Assembly: GCF_000744185.1 (NCBI RefSeq)
Contig: NZ_JQLL01000001.1
Span: 434,001 to 498,000, forward strand
Source: Carnobacterium funditum DSM 5970
GTDB lineage: Bacteria > Bacillota > Bacilli > Lactobacillales > Carnobacteriaceae
DNA length: 64,000 bases
Direction: 5' to 3'
Positions within the stretch are counted from its first letter, which is position 1. Every line of letters begins with the position of its first letter. Shown piece by piece: positions 8,101 through 16,775 of the stretch. The translations under genes were made by a program, and so were the position numbers. The notes beneath the pieces are model-generated. The model was not told the DNA's origin and made no database searches. It saw only the letters and a program-made list of their open reading frames with translations.

Positions 8101-8970
8101 TTCAAACGATTGTACTAACTGGTATGCATCTTGATAGGCATCAGCTTGAATAAGCTTGAATACCTCTGCAAAATGTGCTGCTTCGCTAGCAACTATTTCC
8201 GTTTGTTTCGCTAACTCCTCAGCACCATCCCCAATTTCAGCAGCAGTTATGTCTAATTCATTTAAACTAATTAAGATATCAGACATTTGAGGTTTCAATA
8301 ATTTTTGAAATAACGTTCCTTTTGAAAAAGATTCAAGCTCGTTTTCATATAGGTCATAAAGGTGATCCAACCAATAAGCCGGATCGGGATTAGCTCTAGA
8401 AAATTCATAAAGTGAAAAGATAAGATCGGTCAACCCAACATCGCTACGGTCATTAGAATAAGCACGTGCTAAATCATGGAACGAATTTGTTTCAGACCCA
8501 TAAAGAGATTCTCTAACCTCTTCCCACACGGCTTCTTTTAGTAAAATAATTTCTGTTTCATCTGTCAGTAATCTAAAAATCGGATCCAAGTCAATTAAAA
8601 AATAATAACGACGAATGACTTGTAAACAAAAAGCATGCAGTGTGCTGATAGATGCTTGAGTTAAGAGAGACATCTGTCTAACTAAGTGTTGCTTTTGTTC
8701 AGGATTACTTTCGCTAGTTATAGCTTGTTGAATAGCCGTTTTTATTCGTTCTTTCATTTCTCTGGCAGCAGCTTCTGTGTAGGTGACAATCAATAAGTCA
8801 TCTACGTTAACACCAGCTTTAATTTTTTCAATCACTCGTTGTACCAAAACAGTTGTCTTACCTGAACCAGCTGAGGCAGAGACTAGAATGTTATGACCAG
8901 ATTCATAAATAGACTGCCATTGACCATCTGTAAATCGGCTATTTAACGGTTTAATTGGCAATTGACTCAT
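5176..8970 (-). CDS. addA: ATP-dependent helicase/nuclease subunit A (AddA/RexA)
   Basis: 1264 residues, normal for the family. It is the UvrD-like 3'-5' helicase and RecB-type nuclease subunit of AddAB, which processes double-strand breaks for RecA-dependent repair. Visible motifs are Walker A SASAGSGKTT at 31-40, VTYTEAAAREMKERI, MIDEYQDINQLQ (Walker B), MVGDVKQSIYSFR, MTIHASKGLEFPVVF and YVALTRAEEKLFL. The C-terminal nuclease core contains ILFDYKTDQ, with the catalytic Asp and Lys. Its ATG overlaps the addB stop by 4 bases, so the subunits are translationally coupled. Confidence 0.96.
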   Translation of the reverse strand: MSQLPIKPLNSRFTDGQWQSIYESGHNILVSASAGSGKTTVLVQRVIEKIKAGVNVDDLLIVTYTEAAAREMKERIKTAIQQAITSESNPEQKQHLVRQMSLLTQASISTLHAFCLQVIRRYYFLIDLDPIFRLLTDETEIILLKEAVWEEVRESLYGSETNSFHDLARAYSNDRSDVGLTDLIFSLYEFSRANPDPAYWLDHLYDLYENELESFSKGTLFQKLLKPQMSDILISLNELDITAAEIGDGAEELAKQTEIVASEAAHFAEVFKLIQADAYQDAYQLVQSFEFIRWKPVKKSVEDSLIEAGSEMKVFRDQAKTRYGEMKEAYFNTPLEKQIDMMSKAIPLVQEMARVTKIFTQAYRERKNERNLLDFNDLEHLTLQILAKNEEQKWTPTEASIHYREKFKEVMIDEYQDINQLQENIMYWLTQDNTKDGNLFMVGDVKQSIYSFRLADPGLFLEKYEQYGERNGGERIILAENFRSRGEILQFTNLIFEQIMDKSVGQMDYNEPAKLIQGFNDFPETNQHATEILIYEKGKETTDEDSDEESLDYDMQIEDKTQGELLMVGQKIQQLIQEEFPIYDKKLKCNRPIKYQDIVLLTPTKKNNLVLLEIFNRLSIPLHVNDTQNYFQTTEITIMMSLLKIIDNPYQDIPLAAVLRSPIVGLNENELASIRISQKTGDYYEALNQFYASYPGEDKASAFTTALFHKIDLFLTHLKKWREEARREHLVGLIWSIYKDTHFLDYVGGMSSGRQRKANLHALYERAASYEQTSFKGLFQFVRFIEKMQEKDKDLAEPKAIAADEDAVRVMTIHASKGLEFPVVFVLDLTKQFNLQDIRKSYLFNEVYGVGTEYKDQESHIRYPSLPGIALKVERKAKLLSEEMRKLYVALTRAEEKLFLIGSYKDEESAYKEWGIIGGHQPTVLPSDIRLTATSLMKWVGLSLMRHSDGENDFLSITANNVYVKNHPAKFSIHFYDESMIQEQMIQEDLEIDEKWVEKLDASVSKNKLVIEEQELLDEAVALMDYSYRYERSTHTTSYQSVSEIKRLFEEPADELMVKIDVNQPRNQNRYVEDKLLRPRFMAEMSAPTNAEIGTATHLVMQSINLFAPVTASSITELIMNLADRGMMQSEVAEKIESDKIIHFFESQLGQLLLTYPQQVKREAPFSLLIKADRIFTDLDPDAEDNVLIHGIIDGYLEYENELILFDYKTDQVAHYGPTAGEKMLEKYKGQMNLYRNALELILNKPVTQAYLCLLANNELVSVP

Positions 8971-11900
8971 TCATTCCCCTCCTTTTCTTCTAAAATCATT
9001 CTAAGAATATCTTCGCGTGTCCGTTTCTCTTCTCGTCGATAATTATTTTCTGGTAGCATATTATCAAACTGAGAAACTGCCCTAAATTCGCCGTTTACAG
9101 TAGAAATATGTTGTCTTTTTTCATAAAATGGGTTCAGTGTTGTTACACCCTCTATAATTGCATTTCCAGCCTCTAAAATTAGTTTTTGATTGTGCATTCT
9201 TAAAGCAGCCATTTCTTCGAGTGTAACAAACTTACTCGATTTCAACGATTCATTTTTAAGTTGTTTAAACGGGTACACTAATGAAGCAGCGGTAGGTTCA
9301 ATCGTATGGTCAAGAGCTAGTAGTAATTCTTCTTCTTCCAACAGAAGGCCATCTAATTTAAATTCTTTTAGCAATTCTGTTGTGATGGATTCTTCATTTT
9401 TTATTTGAGTATCTTTGATAAAGGGATTTTTTACATGAACATAAAATGCTCCTGCTGGTTTAGCTGAGTGGCCAATTAACTCATTGGCATTTAACAAAGC
9501 AGTATCCAAGTAGGTAATCATCTGCATTGCTAAGCCATAATAAGCATCAAAATAATTAAAGGTATGTGCACTTGATTTATAATCCACAACACTTAAATAA
9601 TGTTGATCTTCTAGTACTAACGAATCAACACGATCAATTTTACCGCGTATGAATAATTGCCCCCCATTTTTCAAAGGAAAAGATAGACCTTCAACACCTT
9701 TTTGGTTTGCTAGCTGACCAAAGAGTACTTCTGTTTGAACAGTCTTCGTATTCGTTCTCCTGCTCTGATTACCAAGAGCCCACGCCATCTTTTTAACGGT
9801 TTGGCTTAATTGACTGCGGATGAACTTCATACGGTTAGAAGCCGATAGAATTGAGAATTTTGGTTTTTTAAACATAACGGCAAGAACTTCATCTGTAATA
9901 AGTTCAACGGTTTGAGTATTCAACTCGGACAGCGTCAAATCTCGGGTTAACAGGGATTTAAATAACTGATCTAATGCATCATGAAAGAATTCCCCAGTTC
10001 CTGCTGGAGATAGCCCAAATCTCTCACGTTCTTTTAATCTAAGTCCATATTGTAAAAAATGATTATATGGATCAGCATAAAAAGTTTCTAAGCGAGACAC
10101 CGATAAATACAAATCTTTTCCGTATAAACTTGTGGCTATCTGACTTTTTAAAGGATGTGGGATATTTTTCTTTACTAAGCTATTCAACAAGTGATGAAAA
10201 ACAGTTGTTAAGTTTTTGTCTCGTTTAAAATAACGGTAAATACCTGTCCAAAATGGCGACAATTGTCCTTTTTGATCTTGTTCTTTACGGAGAACCAATA
10301 AAAGCTGGCTCATTGTACTTTGTTTCGTCCCTACAAAACTTAACGTTTCCTTAAAGGTAGGATTTTCTAACGAAATGACTTCTCCAACTTTGAATTGAAT
10401 CGGAAGAGCGAACCCTTTTACTATGCGTTCCACATAAGGGGAAATTTTTGAACCTTCTTTGGAATCACTGCTAAGCGGATAAGAGAAAATAAGTTTTTCT
10501 GAAGAATCTAAAAAAGCATTGTAGGCAATAAATGGTTCAGATGCCATCAAAACTTCCGATGATGGTTTTAGATATTTTCCGGATACTAAAAATTCAGCAA
10601 AAAAAGACCGATCTTCATTTGTTAACATACTTTTATTTTCATTTTTAGCAGGCAAATGAATATCTGTCATACCTAGTAAAAAGGTTACCTTCGCTGTGCC
10701 TATACGTGTCCCTTCAAGACCAGAAAAAATAACTTGATCAATATTAGGCGGCACAATACTATAGGATGCATTTTCAAAACCAGCAGATAAAATAGCTTGG
10801 AAACTTTCCATTTCAAAGTTTTCTTCTCCTAAGACTTCTACGTATTCATCTAACAGTTGTAGAAGAACCGACCAAATCTGTTCATGCTTTTTAGCCGTTT
10901 CTAACTCATTGCTTTCAATAGCTTGATCTCTCCAAAAAGTTAATTGTGTATCCACTCCGATTTTTTCCAAAAAAAGATACATTATTTTTGCAGCTTCAGC
11001 ACCCGTTTTAGCTTTTTCAAGTTGAGTGAAAAAAGGCAATAAAGCATCTTTTAATAAAAACCTAACTTGATTAGCCGTTTGCTCAATTAACTGATCGGAG
11101 TCTGACTGGAAATCTGTGTCATCATAATAAAATTTAGTATAATGCCATGGATCTTTCATCGTCCAATGGAATCCTTCATAGCCATATGCCAATACAACAT
11201 TTTCTGTAACGTCAATCTTATCACGAAAATCGTTAACGTGATTTTGAATGGATTGGATTCGAGACTTTCTTTCAACAGGCAGTTCAGCTGTTAATTCAGG
11301 AACAAATAACTCTGTCCGCAATAAGCGCATGACATCTGCATAACGCCAATTTTTACGTTTAATCGTCAATAAAGCATCAATAAACTCAACTAATGGATGT
11401 TGGTTCATTAAATCTGCACTATCGATAAAGGTTTCAATACCATTTTCCGCAAAAATTGGACCTAGAATCGTTAAATAATCGTTAGTATTTCGAGTTAAGA
11501 TTAAAATATCTTTGTACCGATATTTTTCACTTTTTATCATTTTTCTGACTTCTTTTGCTACATGTGTTACTTCGGCTTGTTTATCTTCAGCTGCCCATAC
11601 TTCAATGCAATCATCCATTGGAATTTGTTGTTTTCTATTGCTAAAGTCAATTGGAGTTAATTTATTTGTTTCAACCCAAAAGTCTTCTAATTGATTCAAT
11701 TCTTCACAATATGAAGCATTAATTTGTTGAATGATTCGATCAGGAGCAACTGGTATATTTTCAATACGAGCAAGTTGATATAATTTGTAATAGGTTTCGC
11801 CAGCTGCTTGAAATAATTCATGCATTTCAGGTTTCTCGCTTGGATAGCCTTTATCTAATGTTAAAGAAATGGTAACTTTTTTAGCTGACTGCATTAAAGC

Positions 11901-12581
11901 TAGAATTAAAGCTTGTTCTTGAGCAGTAAAGCGAAAATAACTTTCAATATAAATAGTTGTATCCGAAAGATCCATTTTACGTAATTTTTCAATTAACGCT
12001 GTTAAAATATCCTCTGTTTCAATATATTTCCCTGCCAAAGAGGCATCAAAGGCTTGATACAATAATGAGATATCTTTTAATTTTAATTGGAAATCAACCT
12101 CTTGCGGGCTGGACCCTAAGCTGTTAACCAACACAACTAAGTCATCTTGTGTGATTCGACCTGTTCTTAATTCTAAAAATAAATCCGTTAGTTGTTGAAC
12201 AAAACCGGTTTTCCGCACTTCCCCACGATAAATAACCAGTTGCTCTTCATAATCAATTAATAATTTACGGACAAGCATAGATAATCCCGAAGTCGTTAGT
12301 TGTGGTTTGATAAACGTATCGGTATCTTGAAGCCAATACCACGCTAAGCGATTAAAACTAAAGACTTGAAGATTCATCATACCCATCATCTTATTTTCGT
12401 TAAATGGCGGAAGTTCTCCAATTTTTTCGAGTACGGTCATTTCAGCCTCAAATTTAATATGATCGGGAACTAAGTAAAATACCTTCGCTTGTTTATTTGT
12501 GGCAAGTATATTAGCGATTTCATCTAGCATAAAGCCTCTTTTATCACGGTTAGCTCGGCCTAATATAAACTGCAACCCCAT
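8967..12581 (-). CDS. addB: ATP-dependent nuclease subunit B (AddB/RexB type, without Fe-S cysteines)
   Basis: 1204 residues. It partners AddA in the double-strand-break resection complex. The N-terminus reads LGRANRDKRGF where Bacillus AddB carries a Walker A loop, so ATP binding at that site is probably lost. The C-terminal nuclease domain keeps VVDYKSSA and QMITYLD. The four cysteines that bind an iron-sulfur cluster in Bacillus AddB are absent: Ala replaces Cys in ETFYADPYNHFL, and the C-terminal motif reads STVNGEFRAVSQFD. Both features fit the RexB branch found in lactic acid bacteria. First gene of the addBA operon. Confidence 0.93.
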   Translation of the reverse strand: MGLQFILGRANRDKRGFMLDEIANILATNKQAKVFYLVPDHIKFEAEMTVLEKIGELPPFNENKMMGMMNLQVFSFNRLAWYWLQDTDTFIKPQLTTSGLSMLVRKLLIDYEEQLVIYRGEVRKTGFVQQLTDLFLELRTGRITQDDLVVLVNSLGSSPQEVDFQLKLKDISLLYQAFDASLAGKYIETEDILTALIEKLRKMDLSDTTIYIESYFRFTAQEQALILALMQSAKKVTISLTLDKGYPSEKPEMHELFQAAGETYYKLYQLARIENIPVAPDRIIQQINASYCEELNQLEDFWVETNKLTPIDFSNRKQQIPMDDCIEVWAAEDKQAEVTHVAKEVRKMIKSEKYRYKDILILTRNTNDYLTILGPIFAENGIETFIDSADLMNQHPLVEFIDALLTIKRKNWRYADVMRLLRTELFVPELTAELPVERKSRIQSIQNHVNDFRDKIDVTENVVLAYGYEGFHWTMKDPWHYTKFYYDDTDFQSDSDQLIEQTANQVRFLLKDALLPFFTQLEKAKTGAEAAKIMYLFLEKIGVDTQLTFWRDQAIESNELETAKKHEQIWSVLLQLLDEYVEVLGEENFEMESFQAILSAGFENASYSIVPPNIDQVIFSGLEGTRIGTAKVTFLLGMTDIHLPAKNENKSMLTNEDRSFFAEFLVSGKYLKPSSEVLMASEPFIAYNAFLDSSEKLIFSYPLSSDSKEGSKISPYVERIVKGFALPIQFKVGEVISLENPTFKETLSFVGTKQSTMSQLLLVLRKEQDQKGQLSPFWTGIYRYFKRDKNLTTVFHHLLNSLVKKNIPHPLKSQIATSLYGKDLYLSVSRLETFYADPYNHFLQYGLRLKERERFGLSPAGTGEFFHDALDQLFKSLLTRDLTLSELNTQTVELITDEVLAVMFKKPKFSILSASNRMKFIRSQLSQTVKKMAWALGNQSRRTNTKTVQTEVLFGQLANQKGVEGLSFPLKNGGQLFIRGKIDRVDSLVLEDQHYLSVVDYKSSAHTFNYFDAYYGLAMQMITYLDTALLNANELIGHSAKPAGAFYVHVKNPFIKDTQIKNEESITTELLKEFKLDGLLLEEEELLLALDHTIEPTAASLVYPFKQLKNESLKSSKFVTLEEMAALRMHNQKLILEAGNAIIEGVTTLNPFYEKRQHISTVNGEFRAVSQFDNMLPENNYRREEKRTREDILRMILEEKEGNE

Positions 12582-12675
12582 ATAACATTCACCTCATCTA
12601 CTATTTTTTATATCTCTAATCTAAGAGATAGTCTTATTAGCGTGTCCAATTAACCTCCGCTGCATAACTAAGTAT

Positions 12676-12725
12676 AACAAAAACACTTCAAAAGTTAGGT
12701 TTTTAAATCTAATTTTGAAGTGTCT
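12676..12725 (-). terminator. Terminator after the pepT-DUF1294 genes
   Basis: An 11-bp perfect stem (ACACTTCAAAA with TTTTGAAGTGT) encloses a loop of about 19 bases that may itself pair (TTAG..CTAA). It is followed by GTTTTTGTT on the minus strand. Confidence 0.75.
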
Positions 12726-12759
12726 ATGATGGATTAAATAAAACGTGCGATTTAATAGA

Positions 12760-13029
12760 TTAGTCAAAAACTAAAAAGTAAAGAATAATACTAAGCATCA
12801 CGATTATTCCAAAAGAATAGGTTATTTTAAACTTAAGTTCTCTGGTCTTATGTCTAAACAGATACATGCCAAGTAGACCACCTAAACCTCCGCCAACCAG
12901 TCCGAGTGTCAATAATCTTTTTTCAGGAATTCGCCATTTGTGTTGTCGAGCTTTCTTCTTATCGAGTCCCATCAAAATAAATAGCCAGCCATTTAAAGCA
13001 ACGATATAAGCTACTAAATAAGTTACCAT
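12760..13029 (-). CDS. DUF1294 small membrane protein
   Basis: 89 residues with two to three hydrophobic segments (about 3-22, 46-60 and 70-87). The motif between them, DKKKARQHKWRIPEK followed by a Gly-rich stretch (GLVGGGLGGLLG) and FRHKTRELKF, is typical of the DUF1294 family of bacterial inner-membrane proteins. Function is unknown. The start codon shares one base with the pepT stop, so it is expressed as the last gene of that unit; a terminator follows. Confidence 0.85.
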   Translation of the reverse strand: MVTYLVAYIVALNGWLFILMGLDKKKARQHKWRIPEKRLLTLGLVGGGLGGLLGMYLFRHKTRELKFKITYSFGIIVMLSIILYFLVFD

Positions 13030-14264
13030 TAGTTTTTGTTTTTTGCATTTAAAGAAACAATTTCAACAATGACATCTGTAGCTCTCTGCATACTTTCTAC
13101 TGCAACGAATTCATAACGACCATGAAAGTTTTCTCCACCTGCGAATATGTTTGGGGTTGGCAATCCCATAAATGAAATTTTGGAACCATCCGTCCCACCT
13201 CTAATGGGTTCAATAATTGGCTTGATACCCAGATTTTTCATCGCTTGTTCGGCTAGATCAACGACTGTCATATTTTTTTTGATGATTTCGCCCATATTGT
13301 AATAAGAATCTTTTAACTCAACAAAAATGCGTTCAACTCCGAGTTGTTCATTTAATTCTTTTGCGACGTGTTGAATGAAGGCTTTACGTTCTTCAAATTT
13401 AGCACGGTCATGATCACGAATAATATAGTCCATTCGAGCCTCTTCTACTTCTCCAGTCATACCTAATAAATGGAAAAAACCTTCTCTGCCACTTGTTTTT
13501 TCAGGAACGTCATTTTGAGGTAAAGCAGCATCAAAATCTAATGCGATTTTTAATGCATTAACCATCGTATCTTTTGCTGTTCCAGGGTGAACATTTTTAC
13601 CTTGAATGTTTACAATTGCTGAAGCAGCATTAAAACTTTCGTATTCTAATTCCCCGACCGGTCCACCATCCATTGTATAAGCAAAATCGGCATTAAAATT
13701 TGCTACATCAAAAAGATTGGCGCCGATTCCAATTTCCTCATCAGGACCAAAAGCAATTCGAACAGTACCATGCTTAATCGTTGGGTCAGCAATTAAAATT
13801 TCCATCGCTGTCATAATTTCAGCAATACCAGCTTTATCATCAGCACCCAATAAAGTAGAGCCATCTGTAGTAATTAACGTTTTTCCAATATAATTTTTTA
13901 AATTAGGAAAATCCTTGGGTGATAACACAACATTTTTTTCTTCATTTAAAATAATTGTAGTTCCATCATAATTTTCATGAAACTGTGGATGAATATTTTT
14001 GGAATTAAAGTCAGCTGTATCCATATGTGCAATGAAACCAATTGTTGGAACGTCCTCATCAGTGTTTGCTGGTAATGTAGCTGTTACATAGCCATTATTT
14101 TCATTGTAAGAAATATCATTCAAACCAATGGTAGTCAATTCAGCCATCAGCGTTTTAGCAAATGTTACTTGTGAGAGTGTTGATGGAATCGTTGTACTTG
14201 ATTCATCAGAACGTGTCTCCGTTTGAACATATCGAACAAAGCGAGGAACTAAATTTTTATACAT
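13029..14264 (-). CDS. pepT: Peptidase T (tripeptide aminopeptidase)
   Basis: 411 residues, full length for the M20B family. It releases N-terminal residues from tripeptides in the cytoplasm using two zinc ions. Metal and catalytic motifs are visible: AHMDTADF (His 80, Asp 82), [13 protein letters not shown] (bridging Asp near 140), PDEEIGIG (catalytic and metal Glu pair), TMDGGP and a late [11 protein letters not shown] histidine. It starts at an ATG with AAAAAAGGAG upstream, about 60 bp beyond the Nif3-family gene. It would support amino-acid supply from peptides, typical of lactic acid bacteria. Confidence 0.96.
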   Translation of the reverse strand: MYKNLVPRFVRYVQTETRSDESSTTIPSTLSQVTFAKTLMAELTTIGLNDISYNENNGYVTATLPANTDEDVPTIGFIAHMDTADFNSKNIHPQFHENYDGTTIILNEEKNVVLSPKDFPNLKNYIGKTLITTDGSTLLGADDKAGIAEIMTAMEILIADPTIKHGTVRIAFGPDEEIGIGANLFDVANFNADFAYTMDGGPVGELEYESFNAASAIVNIQGKNVHPGTAKDTMVNALKIALDFDAALPQNDVPEKTSGREGFFHLLGMTGEVEEARMDYIIRDHDRAKFEERKAFIQHVAKELNEQLGVERIFVELKDSYYNMGEIIKKNMTVVDLAEQAMKNLGIKPIIEPIRGGTDGSKISFMGLPTPNIFAGGENFHGRYEFVAVESMQRATDVIVEIVSLNAKNKN

Positions 14265-14306
14265 AAAAAAACTCCTTTTTTAATACTCAAATTTTAATCA
14301 TTCTAC

Positions 14307-14326
14307 TTCATCTTTTAAAAGATGAA
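14307..14326. repeat. 20-bp perfect palindrome between the Nif3 and pepT genes
   Basis: TTCATCTTTTAAAAGATGAA abuts the stop codon of the Nif3-family gene. It has no loop and no T run, so it could be a protein-binding site upstream of pepT or a weak processing structure. Function unknown. Confidence 0.5.
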
Positions 14327-15451
14327 TCAGATAAAACGATAAGGATCGGTATTTAATGTTGATGAACTAACGTCTAGATCCCAATTCAGTTCTTTACTCC
14401 AAGTGGTAAACAGACCCACAAGTTCTGTTTTACAAATACTTTCAATATGATGCCCAGGATCAATGACAGTCAGCCCGGAAGCGAGCATATCATGGCCAAC
14501 ATGATAATAAACGTCTCCTGTAATGTAAACCTCTGCGCCTTTTTTTACAGCATCTGGGTAAAATTTCCCAGCATCGCCACCACAAATAGCTACCCGTTGA
14601 ATCATTTGAGAGGGATCATTTGTTATATACCGTAAGCCAGTTACACCAAAAACAGATTTTATTTTTATTGCAAATTCCTCTACAGAAATTGGGGCCTCTA
14701 GATTACCAACGCGTCCTAACCCATATTCGTCTAGGTAATTTTCTATCGTATAAATATCGTAGACCGGTTCTTCATAAGGATGGGTAAAAAAAAGTGCTTT
14801 TTCAACTTCAGAAGTTAATCTTTCTGGGAACATGACTTCAATACGCGCCTCTTGAACTTTTTCAATTTGATCTATTTGTCCGATATGTGGATGTGCTTGA
14901 TTAACCGGAGTAAAACTTCCAGTTCCTTCAACAACATAAGTACAGTCCTTGTAGTTAGGGCCCACTTCCCCGGCACCTGCTTGAGTCAGTGCTTTAATCA
15001 TGCTATCTTCATTAGCTAGTGGAACAAACACAACCAATTTTTTATATTTTTCTTTTTTTGTAACGGTCATAATTTCAGTATCCGTAATCCCAATTGCTTT
15101 TGCTAACCAGGCGTTCATACCATTCGTTGCTACATCAAGATTTGTATGGGCAGCATAAACTGAGATATTATTTTTTAATAGATTGGCATACATATTGATT
15201 TGTGGATCATCCGTTATGAGATTTTTTGCAGGCCGAAAAATGGGTGGATGATGGGCGAAGATTAAGTCCACTTTTTTTGAAATAGCTTCTTGTACAACTT
15301 CAGGGCGAACATCTAAAGTTACAAGCACTTTTTTTATTGGTTTATTTAAGGTTCCAATGGCTAATCCAACGGGATCTCCCTCTTCAGCTAAGTATGTGGG
15401 TGCAAATTCTTCAAATTTTCGAATCAGATCATACCCTAAGATGTCTTTCAC
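14327..15451 (-). CDS. Nif3-like dinuclear metal centre protein (YqfO family)
   Basis: 374 residues, the long form with a central PII-like/CutA-like insertion (about 130-235) between two halves of the Nif3 (NIF3, GTP cyclohydrolase I type 2-like) domain. Metal-ligand motifs are visible: FAHHPPIFRP and AAHTNLDVATNGMN in the first half, GGDAGKFY, GDVYYHVGHD and DPGHHIES in the second. The biological role of the family is not settled. The start overlaps the trmK stop by 4 bases (ATGA type), the trmK-yqfO pairing known across Firmicutes. Confidence 0.9.
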   Translation of the reverse strand: MKDILGYDLIRKFEEFAPTYLAEEGDPVGLAIGTLNKPIKKVLVTLDVRPEVVQEAISKKVDLIFAHHPPIFRPAKNLITDDPQINMYANLLKNNISVYAAHTNLDVATNGMNAWLAKAIGITDTEIMTVTKKEKYKKLVVFVPLANEDSMIKALTQAGAGEVGPNYKDCTYVVEGTGSFTPVNQAHPHIGQIDQIEKVQEARIEVMFPERLTSEVEKALFFTHPYEEPVYDIYTIENYLDEYGLGRVGNLEAPISVEEFAIKIKSVFGVTGLRYITNDPSQMIQRVAICGGDAGKFYPDAVKKGAEVYITGDVYYHVGHDMLASGLTVIDPGHHIESICKTELVGLFTTWSKELNWDLDVSSSTLNTDPYRFI

Positions 15452-16155
15452 TTTAACAACTCCTTAATAGCATCAATTTTGTTCTTAAAATCATATATTT
15501 TATCAGACTGATCTGTAGAAGATTTAGTTAAATCAGCTAATATCTGTTCGTTCTTTGCTAATTCAATCATCCATTTTTTTATAAATAATGGAGACCTTTC
15601 TTCTCTTAAGAAAAAACCAAATGCAATATCCTCCCCCAAAAAGGGAACGTTTAGTTTATTAGACTTTTCAGCGATTATGATTTCATATATTTTTTTATTT
15701 TCTTCGACTAATTCTTCTGCAATAACTTGATAGTTGTGTTCAATCAGCCACATTCTTAATTCGGCCTCATCTTTATTTGGCTGCAAAACGAGTCTTTCTT
15801 TACCTGTTAATTTCCCCATTTGATAACCTTCATCTAAAATGGTCGCGATTAAAACTCCACCCATACCACAAATTGTAACAACGGAAATCTGATCAGCATC
15901 AGGTGTAATTACTTCTAGTCCATCTCCTAATCGAACAAATACTTCATTTTGTAAGTTTAAACGTTTCACCTGATTTTCGGCAATCTGAAACGGTCCTTCA
16001 ATAATCTCACCAGCAACAGCAAACTCAATCTTACCCTCCGTCGCAAGGACACAAGGTAGATACGCATGGTCTGATCCAATATCGGCTAGTCTTGAACCTT
16101 CAGGTACATAACTAGCTGCTCTTTCTAAGCGTAATGATAATTGTTTTATCTTCAT
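15448..16155 (-). CDS. trmK: tRNA (adenine(22)-N1)-methyltransferase TrmK
   Basis: 235 residues. TrmK uses S-adenosylmethionine to methylate N1 of A22 in bacterial tRNA. The Rossmann-type domain starts with LADIGSDHAYLPC (SAM-binding loop, about 23-35), followed by VAGEIIEGPF and TICGMGGVLIATIL, which contain the family-specific GMGG motif. The C-terminal third is helical and charged, as in the family. It is translationally coupled to the Nif3 gene and lies downstream of rpoD and an unknown gene, as in B. subtilis (dnaG-sigA-yqfN-yqfO). Confidence 0.93.
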   Translation of the reverse strand: MKIKQLSLRLERAASYVPEGSRLADIGSDHAYLPCVLATEGKIEFAVAGEIIEGPFQIAENQVKRLNLQNEVFVRLGDGLEVITPDADQISVVTICGMGGVLIATILDEGYQMGKLTGKERLVLQPNKDEAELRMWLIEHNYQVIAEELVEENKKIYEIIIAEKSNKLNVPFLGEDIAFGFFLREERSPLFIKKWMIELAKNEQILADLTKSSTDQSDKIYDFKNKIDAIKELLK

Positions 16156-16185
16156 TAATTTCCTGTCACTTCTTTCATTATAAAA

Positions 16186-16644
16186 TTAATTTTTAAAGAA
16201 ACTTTCATCTAATAAATAGCCTTCAGCTGCTTCTTTTGTTTTGAAAATGGCTTCCATTTTACCATCGGGCAAATTAACCGACCACATAGGGTTATCATAT
16301 ATCAAACGCAATACATCTCCGTTTTGGTCAAACCACAACTCGGAGTAACCTTCTTCATATCCGTCACTTGTTTTTTTCAAAAAAGCTAAAGCTTTATCAA
16401 GCAATCTCCTTATTTCTTGTTCATCAGCATCTAGTACTGAAATGTATCCTTTACTTGTTTCTTCTTTAGGTAAATACCCTGCATAAATGAGCGCATTCCC
16501 ATTTTGATGGAGAAAACGAACGACTACCGTTTTGTCAACTGCGCTACTTTCAAAATGATAGTTGATTCTGTTCAATGAAACAGGTGCTGCGGTTAACTCT
16601 TTATACTCATCAAATAGAGCTTTTTTTTCTTCAAATGATAACAT
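16186..16644 (-). CDS. Hypothetical protein between rpoD and trmK
   Basis: 152 residues, not recognised. It has a plausible binding site (GAGAGGATGAG) before its ATG. No signal peptide or membrane segment is seen. The sequence is acidic, with alternating strands and helices (VVVRFLHQNG, ALIYAGYLP, YSELWFDQNGDVLRLIYDNP), compatible with a small cytoplasmic alpha/beta protein. It lies 30 bp upstream of trmK, so it may be read through into trmK-nif3, but the rpoD terminator separates it from rpoD. No function can be assigned. Confidence 0.75.
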   Translation of the reverse strand: MLSFEEKKALFDEYKELTAAPVSLNRINYHFESSAVDKTVVVRFLHQNGNALIYAGYLPKEETSKGYISVLDADEQEIRRLLDKALAFLKKTSDGYEEGYSELWFDQNGDVLRLIYDNPMWSVNLPDGKMEAIFKTKEAAEGYLLDESFFKN

Positions 16645-16719
16645 GTATTCTCATCCTCTCAAACTATCCTACTTTATTATTATAACAGTTTTTTTTAAAT
16701 CGTGCTTTAATATGTTCAA

Positions 16720-16764
16720 ACAAAAAACCAAGCAAACGGAAAATTCACCTGCTTGGTTTTTTAC
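16720..16764 (-). terminator. Terminator after dnaG-rpoD
   Basis: AAAAAACCAAGCA pairs perfectly with TGCTTGGTTTTTT around a 15-base loop. The A/T tracts on both sides make it potentially bidirectional. It lies 12 bp beyond the rpoD stop. Confidence 0.88.
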
Positions 16765-16775
16765 GAATATTTAGT

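Noticed and set aside
16562-16774. Plus-strand open frame across the end of the 16186 gene and the rpoD terminator
   Set aside because: No binding site, runs through a terminator stem and overlaps a better gene.
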